DNA from: Chitinophaga vietnamensis
GTDB lineage: Bacteria; Bacteroidota; Bacteroidia; Chitinophagales; Chitinophagaceae
Direction of reading: 5' to 3'
DNA: 64,000 bases
Assembly (NCBI RefSeq): GCF_902167635.1
Contig: NZ_CABHMS010000012.1
Location: forward strand, 62,001-126,000
Shown here one piece after another: positions 16,913 to 23,476 of this stretch (the first letter of the stretch is position 1; the number at the start of each line of letters is the position of its first letter). Both the position numbers and the translations under genes were made by a program. The notes below the pieces were generated by a model, which did not search any database, was not told where the DNA came from, and was given only the letters and a program-made list of their open reading frames with translations.

Positions 16913-17572
16913 CTACTTCTTAAGCAGCTTGAACGCATGCCCGCTGCTATCATTCAAGAAGCCATAGGCGGACCACAGGATGGAGAGTGGTTCTATGCTG
17001 CGGCTCATTTCGATGCGGCCCATGTCGGCTACATCGTTCCAGCCGATTTCGTGGAGGAGGCCGATGACCAGTTTTTTGGCATCAGCGCTATTGCCGGCGA
17101 TGAACATGGTGGGTGTTCCTTCTTCGAAGTTAGGTAGCAGCATGCGCTCGTGGCCGATGCAGCTGAGGGCCTTTACAACGTATGCGTCGGGAGGTAGCCA
17201 GGCTTGTATTTGTTCGCCTGCGGAGTTGCTGTGGCCGATGAGAAAAGTAAGGCGGCCATATTCGTCGGGACCTTTACCATCTAATGGATTGGTAACGTCG
17301 ACGATCGTTTTGTGTTTGAAATTCCAGATGCCGGCAGCTTCGATGGCCTTCTGAGTGCCGATCCAGCTAGTACAGATGAGGATCATTTCTCCAAATTCCG
17401 CCGCTTGCCTGAAAGTGCCTGCTGTGGCCTGCTTTCCGGCTTTCTTTATCCACTGTTGCAGCGATTCCTTGGCAGGGTTTCTTGTACCGATAGTTACATG
17501 ATGACCCGCCTGAATAAGCCCCTTAGCAAGAGTAAGCCCCACAGGGCCGCTTCCGAGGATGCCAATTTTCAT
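16913..17572 (-). CDS. NAD(P)-binding oxidoreductase, F420-reductase-like (YqfP/NpdG-type fold)
   Basis: This 219-residue protein is a short Rossmann-fold reductase of the group often annotated as NADPH-dependent F420 reductase or NADP oxidoreductase. It opens with MKIGILGSGPVGLTLAKGLI, a GxGxxG-type nucleotide loop, and has ILICTSWIGTQKAIEA and VDVTNPLDGKG in the usual places. The ATG at 17572 was preferred to a longer reading because it puts the nucleotide loop at residue 5. Bacteria of this type are not expected to make F420, so the substrate is probably another small molecule. It converges on pgi across palindrome B and is separated from mqnA by palindrome C. Confidence 0.8.
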   Translation of the reverse strand: MKIGILGSGPVGLTLAKGLIQAGHHVTIGTRNPAKESLQQWIKKAGKQATAGTFRQAAEFGEMILICTSWIGTQKAIEAAGIWNFKHKTIVDVTNPLDGKGPDEYGRLTFLIGHSNSAGEQIQAWLPPDAYVVKALSCIGHERMLLPNFEEGTPTMFIAGNSADAKKLVIGLLHEIGWNDVADMGRIEMSRSIEPLSILWSAYGFLNDSSGHAFKLLKK

Positions 17573-17617
17573 GACCGATACATTGTGTGAACAGTGAAGA
17601 TAAGCCAAATTATTTGG

Positions 17618-17729
17618 AGATGTGAGGATTTTTTGATGTGAGAATTGTATGGATGTTTTGTTGTTTTTTTAATCTTCTCTAAACAACAAAACATCCATAC
17701 AATTCTCACATCAAAAAATCCTTACATCT
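17618..17729. repeat. Long palindrome C (49-bp arms, one mismatch)
   Basis: The arm 17618-17666 is the reverse complement of 17681-17729 with one mismatch (G at 17624 against C-to-T in the partner arm), around a 14-base A/T-rich centre. The right arm extends eight bases into mqnA and includes its stop codon. The flanking genes are in tandem on the minus strand, so the palindrome lies between the end of mqnA and the start region of the oxidoreductase gene. Confidence 0.9.
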
Positions 17730-18462
17730 CTAAATATTTCAAAAATCTTTGCATGCCCTGGCGTTTCGCCGGGGTGAGCGGGTAGCTGATGTTATGTGTG
17801 TAGTAGGTGGCCAGATCGTAGGTGTCGTAAGGGTTTTCAGCCACTACTGCCGGGATGTTGTGGATGCCTAAACTGGTGGCGTTATTGAATGCCTGTGTGA
17901 AGGCGGCCGGCAATTGCTTGTTGCTGATCCAGGCGGCAAACACGAAAGGCAGGCTGGTAAAGCGCATCCAGTATTCGGCGAGGTCGTAGATGAAGGGCGA
18001 TACCTTGCGCTGTTCGAGCGCGCGGTCGCCGATCACGAGACCAGCGTCAGTGCCTTTGATCAGGCTTTGGTAATCGCCATTGGTGGCTACAAACTCCACC
18101 TCCAGCTTCCAGTACTCTTTTACGAGCACCTGCAGCAGTGCTACGGAGGTACGGCTCTGGTAATCGAGGTAGATCCTTTTTATTTCATGCAGGGGCACGT
18201 CGCTGTATAAACATACCGATGCTACCGGTCCTTCTGCGCCAATGCAATAGTCTGCGATGATATGATATTCCTTCAGCTTGGGGATAATAGCCACTGGCAC
18301 CAGCGCTACATCTACTTCTCCATCGATCAGTTGCTGGGCTATCTTGGCCGGATAATCCATTGATAATTCCATCATCTCCATTACCGGATGATTCCTGAAT
18401 CCATACAATAAAGGCTTTGTATTCAAATAACTTACAGCTGCTACTTTTACTTTCCGTTCCAA
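17722..18462 (-). CDS. mqnA: Chorismate dehydratase, futalosine menaquinone pathway
   Basis: MqnA converts chorismate to 3-enolpyruvyl-benzoate, the first step of menaquinone synthesis by the futalosine route. The protein has a periplasmic-binding-protein fold. The diagnostic start KVKVAAVSYLNTKPLLYGF is followed by DVALVPVAIIPKL and GDRALEQRKVSPFIYDLAEY, all typical of the MqnA group. No ATG is available. The TTG at 18462 gives a 246-residue protein, and its position is supported by the predicted -7 box at 18483-18490 just upstream. It diverges from purB with only 35 bases between the starts. The last codons and stop are contained in the right arm of palindrome C. No other mqn gene is in the window. 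Confidence 0.9.
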   Translation of the reverse strand: MERKVKVAAVSYLNTKPLLYGFRNHPVMEMMELSMDYPAKIAQQLIDGEVDVALVPVAIIPKLKEYHIIADYCIGAEGPVASVCLYSDVPLHEIKRIYLDYQSRTSVALLQVLVKEYWKLEVEFVATNGDYQSLIKGTDAGLVIGDRALEQRKVSPFIYDLAEYWMRFTSLPFVFAAWISNKQLPAAFTQAFNNATSLGIHNIPAVVAENPYDTYDLATYYTHNISYPLTPAKRQGMQRFLKYLEM

Positions 18463-18468
18463 TTTCAG

Positions 18469-18490
18469 TAATTTTGAAGCTGCAAAAGTA
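18469..18490. promoter_or_regulatory. Overlapping face-to-face promoters of purB and mqnA
   Basis: TAATTTTG at 18469-18476 (plus strand, for purB) and TACTTTTG at 18490-18483 on the minus strand (for mqnA) are both perfect TAnnTTTG boxes. They point toward each other and are six bases apart. Each predicted transcription start falls between or inside the two boxes, and both leaders would be about 16 bases. Clear -33 elements are not visible. Confidence 0.5.
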
Positions 18491-18497
18491 AATAAAT

Positions 18498-19835
18498 ATG
18501 CAATTACAACCATTAACTGCCATTTCCCCGCTGGACGGGCGCTATCGCAAGCAACTGGACGAGCTGGCCAATTATTTCTCTGAATTTGCGTTGATCCGTT
18601 ACCGTGTGATGGTAGAGGTGGAGTATTTTATTGCCCTGTCGGAGCAGAAACTGTTTACGCTGCCAAAGGCCAAAGTGCCCGGCCTGCGCAAGATCTACCA
18701 GGAATTTACCGTGGAGCATGCACAGCTCATCAAGGAAACAGAGAAGATCACCAACCACGATGTGAAGGCAGTGGAATATTTTCTGAAGAATGAGATGAAG
18801 AACCTGGGCCTGGAAGACAAGCTGGAATGGGTGCATTTTGGTTTGACCTCACAGGATGTGAACAATACCGCCACGCCCCTGTTCTGGAAAGACGCGATCG
18901 AGCATGTATATATGCCTGCCCTGGCCAACCTGGTGCTGGAACTGAAGAAACTGGGACAAGCCTGGCTGAAAGTGCCGATGCTGGCCCGTACGCACGGACA
19001 ACCCGCATCTCCCACCATCCTGGGTAAGGAGATACTGGTGTTTGTAGAAAGACTGGAAGGACAGATCAAACTGCTGGGCGAAATTCCTTTTGCAGCCAAA
19101 TTTGGTGGCGCCACCGGTAACTTCAACGCGCACCATGTGGCATTTCCGAAGATCAACTGGGAGAAGTTCGGCGAGAAGTTCGTGAACAATACCCTCGGCC
19201 TTCAACGCATGACCTATACCACCCAGATCGAACATTACGATAACATCGCCGCGCAATTCGATGCATTGAAACGCGTGAACAATATCCTGATCGATTTCTG
19301 CCGCGATATCTGGACTTACATCTCCATGGATTACTTCAAGCAGAAGATCAAAAAGAACGAAGTAGGTTCCTCCGCCATGCCGCATAAAGTGAATCCGATC
19401 GATTTTGAAAATGCAGAAGGTAACCTGGGCATCGCGAATGCCGTGTTCGAGCACCTGAGCGCCAAACTGCCGATCTCCCGCCTGCAGCGCGATCTTACCG
19501 ATTCTACGGTGCTGCGCAACCTGGGCGTTCCATTCGGTCATACTTTACTGGCCACCAAGTCGATCCAGAAAGGCCTCGATAAACTGATCCTCAATGAGGC
19601 CAAACTGAATGCCGACCTGGAAAGCAATTGGGCCGTAGTAGCGGAAGCTATTCAAACAGTGCTGCGCCGTGAGAACTATCCGCAGCCTTACGAGGCGTTG
19701 AAAGAGCTGACCCGCGGCGGCGAGCAGATCACACAAAAAAGCATGCATAAATTTATCGATGGCCTCAAGATCAGCGCTGCGCTGAAGAAAGAGCTGAAAG
19801 CCATCACACCGCATAACTATACCGGCATCTGGTAG
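18498..19835 (+). CDS. purB: Adenylosuccinate lyase
   Basis: PurB cleaves SAICAR to AICAR and adenylosuccinate to AMP, releasing fumarate both times, in purine synthesis. The fumarase/aspartase superfamily signature GSSAMPHKVNPIDFENAEGN is at about residues 292-311, LTSQDVNNTA near 115-124 and ARTHGQPASPTILGKEI near 162-178. At 445 residues it matches the E. coli-like long PurB form. ATG 18498 is unambiguous. The gene is single, divergent from mqnA, and followed directly by palindrome D. Confidence 0.97.
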   Translation: MQLQPLTAISPLDGRYRKQLDELANYFSEFALIRYRVMVEVEYFIALSEQKLFTLPKAKVPGLRKIYQEFTVEHAQLIKETEKITNHDVKAVEYFLKNEMKNLGLEDKLEWVHFGLTSQDVNNTATPLFWKDAIEHVYMPALANLVLELKKLGQAWLKVPMLARTHGQPASPTILGKEILVFVERLEGQIKLLGEIPFAAKFGGATGNFNAHHVAFPKINWEKFGEKFVNNTLGLQRMTYTTQIEHYDNIAAQFDALKRVNNILIDFCRDIWTYISMDYFKQKIKKNEVGSSAMPHKVNPIDFENAEGNLGIANAVFEHLSAKLPISRLQRDLTDSTVLRNLGVPFGHTLLATKSIQKGLDKLILNEAKLNADLESNWAVVAEAIQTVLRRENYPQPYEALKELTRGGEQITQKSMHKFIDGLKISAALKKELKAITPHNYTGIW

Positions 19836-19838
19836 GAT

Positions 19839-19922
19839 AATTACGGATTACGAATTAATAATTACGGCCCATAGCGTAGATCTACGCTATGGGCCGTAAT
19901 TATTAATTCGTAATTCGCAATT
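19839..19922. repeat. Long palindrome D (42-bp arms, no spacer)
   Basis: Bases 19839-19880 are the reverse complement of 19881-19922 with two mismatches near the outer ends, and there is no spacer at all. The centre is CCATAGCGTAGATCTACGCTATGG. It begins three bases after the purB stop. Its outer AATTACGGATTACGAATT module resembles the direct repeats near 31373, suggesting a related element there. Confidence 0.9.
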
Positions 19923-19958
19923 GTTTCTTTTGACTCTCGAAAGCAATGCAAAACAGCA

Positions 19959-20285
19959 TCAGCGCTGTTTGATGACGATCTCTTCTTCCGTAGTACTACC
20001 GTCCACGGTTATACGAAGAATATACTTGCCGGATGGCAATCCGCTTAGTTGCACCTGTTGCCCGGTATGAAGGCTTCCCGGTGCGAAAGGGATCATACGT
20101 ACCGGAAAATGTTGCTGATTTAAAACGGTCAGCTGAATGCTGCGGTCATCTGCAGCAGCCCGAATAAACACGCAGGCGCTGAAAGGCGCTTCCTGCCTGA
20201 TGTTGCAAGCCTGACCCGATCTGATACCTTTACCGGCGTCCACAGTCAAAATACCTGTAAAAATCAATATGCTCCACAAGTTCAT
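19959..20285 (-). CDS. Small exported protein resembling a T9SS sorting tail
   Basis: This 108-residue protein starts with a hydrophobic stretch (MNLWSILIFTGILTV) and ends GSLHTGQQVQLSGLPSGKYI followed by LRITVDGSTTEEEIVIKQR. That ending looks like the type IX secretion C-terminal domain, with a LPSGxYxLxI strand and a basic tail. Nothing large precedes it, so if it is a T9SS cargo it consists almost entirely of the sorting domain. The N-terminal part has two cysteines (QACNIR, FSACVF). I would call it hypothetical with a T9SS-like tail. It stands alone between purB's palindrome and a 178-base A/T-rich gap. Confidence 0.55.
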   Translation of the reverse strand: MNLWSILIFTGILTVDAGKGIRSGQACNIRQEAPFSACVFIRAAADDRSIQLTVLNQQHFPVRMIPFAPGSLHTGQQVQLSGLPSGKYILRITVDGSTTEEEIVIKQR

Positions 20286-20463
20286 AACAATGCTTGTTTA
20301 TGATGAACAACAACCTGAACGGCTTGTTACGCAGCGTTTTTCCGAGGAGATGATTTTTTTTGGTTGAAGACAGGGTTAAATTTTAAAATGCTTCGCAAAG
20401 ATATAAGATATTTTCTATTAAAATTATTTCATAGATATCATTTTTGTTAAGCGTTAGTTAATC

Positions 20464-20817
20464 TCAAAACACATCCCGCAAATGGATCAGCTCATGCATG
20501 GCAGCTTCTTTTATAATTACGGAGATAATATCAAAACGGATTGCGGCGGGCTGTAGGTCATATGTCCGCAGGTAGGCCTCGGCCACTTCGCGGATATGCG
20601 CTTCCTTGCGATGGTCCACCGCCTGCTCCGGAAAGCCGAAACGTTTGCTGCTGCGCGTTTTCACCTCAATAAAATAGATCACGCCCTGGCGTGCGGCTAT
20701 GATATCGATCTCTTTGCGCCCGTATTTCCAGTTGGTATGCAGCACGTCGCAATAGCGGCGTACATAGGCCAGCGCCAGCCGCTCTCCTTGCTGGCCGAGG
20801 CGCAGGTGCCGCTTCAT
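20464..20817 (-). CDS. YraN family (UPF0102) endonuclease-like protein
   Basis: This 117-residue protein belongs to the YraN/UPF0102 family. The family core is seen as GQQGERLALAYVRRYCDVLH at residues 8-27, then KEIDIIAARQGVIYFIEVKT (residues 35-54), which contains the D and E-x-K residues of a PD-(D/E)xK nuclease-like active site, and a RFDIISV strand near the end. Family members are about 120 residues, so the gene is complete. Cellular function is poorly established, with links to DNA recombination or repair proposed. It is transcribed divergently from manA with a gap of about 95 bases. Confidence 0.9.
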   Translation of the reverse strand: MKRHLRLGQQGERLALAYVRRYCDVLHTNWKYGRKEIDIIAARQGVIYFIEVKTRSSKRFGFPEQAVDHRKEAHIREVAEAYLRTYDLQPAAIRFDIISVIIKEAAMHELIHLRDVF

Positions 20818-20869
20818 AAATGTGTACGAAATTTTGGGTTAATCAAACTGATAATCAGGTTTTAACTAT

Positions 20870-20877
20870 TATTTTTG
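20870..20877 (+). promoter_or_regulatory. Predicted -7 promoter element of manA
   Basis: TATTTTTG is an exact TAnnTTTG match 35 bases before the manA ATG. The nearest TTTG upstream (20833-20836) is 33 bases away, too far for a standard spacing. Confidence 0.35.
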
Positions 20878-20912
20878 CAGCCAATCATTTCTATCAAACG
20901 TATTGACTATAT

Positions 20913-22118
20913 ATGAAACTATTCAGACTGGACGGGAAAGTGCAACATTATGCCTGGGGCGGATTTGAGTATATCCCCGCATTACTGGGCATTCCATCGT
21001 CCGACAAACCCTGCGCCGAATACTGGATGGGCGCGCACCAGAGCGCACCTTCACAGATCGCGACCGCCAATGGCCCTGAAGCCCTCAACACGCTGATCAA
21101 GGAAAACCCTGCCGCCATCGTAGGCCCCGCCGTTTGGGAACGGTTCAAAGAGCTCCCCTATCTCTTCAAGATACTGGATGTAAAAGATATGCTCTCCATC
21201 CAGGTGCATCCAACGAAAACAGAAGCGGAGAAAGGATTTGCAAGGGAGAACGAAGCAGGCATTCCGCTGAATGCGCCGCACCGTAACTACAAAGATGACA
21301 ACCACAAACCGGAGATCATGGTAGCCCTCAGCGAATTTTATCTGCTGCATGGCTTCCTGCCGCATGAACAACTGAAACAGGTGCTGCTGGACACTGCGGA
21401 GTTCACCTCACTGGTAAGCATATACGAAAAAGACGGCTACTATGGCCTCTACAAAACGGTCATGGAAATGCCGCAGTCGATGGTCAACATCATCCTGCGC
21501 CCGCTCACCGACCGCTACATACCGCTGTATCGCGCCAACAAGCTCCCGAAAACCGATCCGGGCTTCTGGGCAGCAAGGGCAGTGCTCAATGATCCGCAGA
21601 GCCACGACCGGCTCGACAGAGGCATCTTCTCCATCTTCTTCTTCAACATCATGCAGGTACAGCCCGGCGAAGCGGTGTTCCAGGATGCCGGCATCCCGCA
21701 TGCCTACCTCGAAGGCCAGAACGTAGAGCTGATGGCCAATTCCGACAATGTGCTGCGCGGCGGCCTGACCCCCAAACATATCGATGTGCCGGAACTGCTG
21801 AAGCATACCCGCTTTGAAGGCGTACATCCGCAGATACTCAGCGGCGATGCCGTGAAAGGCGGCCTCGAAAGGATCTACCACTCTCCCGCCCCGGACTTTG
21901 TAGTGAGCCGTATCAATGTACAACGCGGACAGCTATACGAAAATACCGCCGCAGCAGCGGAGATCATGATCGTGCTCTCAGGATCGGCTACCATCAAAGG
22001 TTCTGACACTATCGAGCTGAAGAAAGGCCAGAGCGTGTTTGCTGCTTATGGAGAATCTTACCAGATCACTACCAGTGATGCCGTAGAAATATACAAGGCT
22101 ACTGTGCCTGTAAAATAA
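20913..22118 (+). CDS. manA: Mannose-6-phosphate isomerase, class I
   Basis: ManA is a zinc-dependent isomerase that interconverts mannose 6-phosphate and fructose 6-phosphate, feeding GDP-mannose synthesis or mannose use. The cupin metal ligands are visible in QVHPTKTEAEKGF (about residues 96-108) and DDNHKPEIMVALSEF (about 128-142), and the signature DAGIPHAYLEGQNVELMANS at about 260-279 is followed by DNVLRGGLTPKHIDV. At 401 residues it is the type I long form with a C-terminal cupin lobe. ATG 20913 is natural. It is a single gene followed by a short GC-rich hairpin. Confidence 0.95.
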   Translation: MKLFRLDGKVQHYAWGGFEYIPALLGIPSSDKPCAEYWMGAHQSAPSQIATANGPEALNTLIKENPAAIVGPAVWERFKELPYLFKILDVKDMLSIQVHPTKTEAEKGFARENEAGIPLNAPHRNYKDDNHKPEIMVALSEFYLLHGFLPHEQLKQVLLDTAEFTSLVSIYEKDGYYGLYKTVMEMPQSMVNIILRPLTDRYIPLYRANKLPKTDPGFWAARAVLNDPQSHDRLDRGIFSIFFFNIMQVQPGEAVFQDAGIPHAYLEGQNVELMANSDNVLRGGLTPKHIDVPELLKHTRFEGVHPQILSGDAVKGGLERIYHSPAPDFVVSRINVQRGQLYENTAAAAEIMIVLSGSATIKGSDTIELKKGQSVFAAYGESYQITTSDAVEIYKATVPVK

Positions 22119-22122
22119 TGCG

Positions 22123-22158
22123 AAGCCCTTGAAGCGTTTTTGCGCGCTTCAAGGGCTT
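22123..22158. terminator. Isolated copy of the palindrome core hairpin after manA
   Basis: AAGCCCTTGAAGCG (22123-22136) pairs with CGCTTCAAGGGCTT (22145-22158). This is the same core as in palindromes A, I and J but without long outer arms and with a longer loop (TTTTTGCG). It lies between the convergent manA and oxidoreductase genes, five bases after the manA stop and six before the other, so bidirectional termination is likely. Confidence 0.8.
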
Positions 22159-22164
22159 TACTGT

Positions 22165-23121
22165 TTATCCTCCGATTACAATAATCGTCTTTCCTTTCGC
22201 TCTTGCCAGGCGGCTTTGCGCAATGGCTTCAGGCGCGTCTTCCAGCTTTATCCTCGTCCCAATAGGTATATGCAGTTCTCCGCTGTCGATCGCATGCGCG
22301 AGCCTGTCCAGCGCAGCGGCGCTGCTTTTGGTTTCAAAGTTGCCTCCGCGTATATTCCTGGCCTTCATCGCATCTTCATCTGCGTTAAACATGGTGGTGT
22401 AAGCGCCGCCGCCGGTCCGCAACAGGTCGAGGTTTGCAGCGAATCCTTTTGCATCGCTGACGAGGTCGATCAAGCCATTGATGCCTTCAGGGAAAAGTGT
22501 TTTCACCTGCGCCACCAATGGGGATGCATGATAGTTAACAGTATATTTGGCGCCCAGCTCTTTCATACGGGCCGCGGCTACATCGTCAGAAACAGTAGCG
22601 ATCACCTGGATACCTTGTGCAGCCGCCAGCTGTGTGGCAAAAGAACCTACGCCGCCGGTAGCGCCATTGATGAGGAGCACGTCGCCTTTATGCAGGTGAA
22701 GACCTTCCAGCAGCTGTTGTGCCGTCATGCCGGAAGTAGGCACTGCGGCGGCTTCTTCCGGTTTGACTTTCTTCGGCGCTTGTGTGATAGCGGCCTTTTC
22801 CGGCACGATCGCATACTCCGCATAAGAACCTTCGCCAATAGGCATGTGGATGAACTGCCCGAAGATGCGATCTCCTACCTTGAAACGTGTTACGCCTTCT
22901 CCCACCTCTTCCACCGTACCAGCCCCATCTACGCCCATGATCAAAGGGAAATGATGTGGTGTTTTTCCATCGTTCATAATACCGTCTATCATCTTCCAAT
23001 CAAAAGGATTGATACCGGCGGCGGCGACCTTGATCAACACGGCGCCCGGGCGTATCACGGGTTTCGGCAGGTCCATCACTACCGGCGTGTCTTTAAATTT
23101 TGCGACTGCTACTGCTTTCAT
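22165..23121 (-). CDS. NADP-dependent zinc-type alcohol dehydrogenase / quinone oxidoreductase family protein
   Basis: This 318-residue medium-chain dehydrogenase/reductase has the GroES-like half (VMDLPKPVIRPGAVLIKVAA, MGVDGAGTVEEVGEGVTRFK) and a Rossmann half with INGATGGVGSFATQLAAAQG around residues 153-172. Cysteine ligands for the structural zinc are absent, which places it with zeta-crystallin-like quinone oxidoreductases rather than true alcohol dehydrogenases. The substrate cannot be inferred. ATG 23121 starts MKAVAVAKFKDTPVVMDLPK, as expected. A long open frame on the opposite strand (22129-23142) is a shadow of this gene. Confidence 0.88.
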   Translation of the reverse strand: MKAVAVAKFKDTPVVMDLPKPVIRPGAVLIKVAAAGINPFDWKMIDGIMNDGKTPHHFPLIMGVDGAGTVEEVGEGVTRFKVGDRIFGQFIHMPIGEGSYAEYAIVPEKAAITQAPKKVKPEEAAAVPTSGMTAQQLLEGLHLHKGDVLLINGATGGVGSFATQLAAAQGIQVIATVSDDVAAARMKELGAKYTVNYHASPLVAQVKTLFPEGINGLIDLVSDAKGFAANLDLLRTGGGAYTTMFNADEDAMKARNIRGGNFETKSSAAALDRLAHAIDSGELHIPIGTRIKLEDAPEAIAQSRLARAKGKTIIVIGG

Positions 23122-23476
23122 GATTCGAGATTTTTATTCTGATAAATTTTTATAGTCACGGGTTTTCTCTAATAACACTCGGGTGATCACATTGTTCTCG
23201 ACACCGGTACCCGGTAATTTCAGTATGGATGCGGATGCTTGTGCAATAAATAGCAACAGGGTTACGTGTATTCGTTACCGTTAGCCTGGTCAAATTTTCA
23301 ACCTGGCGCCTGACAAACATAAGTAAAAACTTCCTTGAATACTGAAAAACAACAGAAGGTAACCCCGGCATGGTAACATTTTTTTGCTTCCGCCTTTTTC
23401 CCAATTGCGTAAATCATTTTCCTGATCTGATTTGAGTAAGGATGATGCGCTCGTCAACTTTGCAGAAAATTAAACT
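23122..23476. other. Gap between divergent genes; candidate promoter of the TonB receptor
   Basis: These 355 bases carry no convincing gene. A possible promoter for the receptor starting at 23477 is TTTG at 23431-23434, then 20 bases, then CAACTTTG at 23455-23462, one mismatch from TAnnTTTG. A small palindrome, ACCGGTACCCGGT, is near 23202. I see no recognisable iron-box sequence. Confidence 0.35.

Noticed and set aside
22129-23142. Long open frame on the plus strand (337 codons)
   Set aside because: It is antisense to a well-supported oxidoreductase gene, has no recognisable domain, and is rich in residues expected from a shadow frame.
23202-23214. ACCGGTACCCGGT palindrome as an iron-regulator site before the siderophore-type receptor
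   Set aside because: It does not resemble a Fur box and is far from the predicted promoter.
23156-23404. 82-codon minus-strand frame in the gap before the TonB receptor
   Set aside because: Unstructured composition, no promoter or family, and not supported by context.
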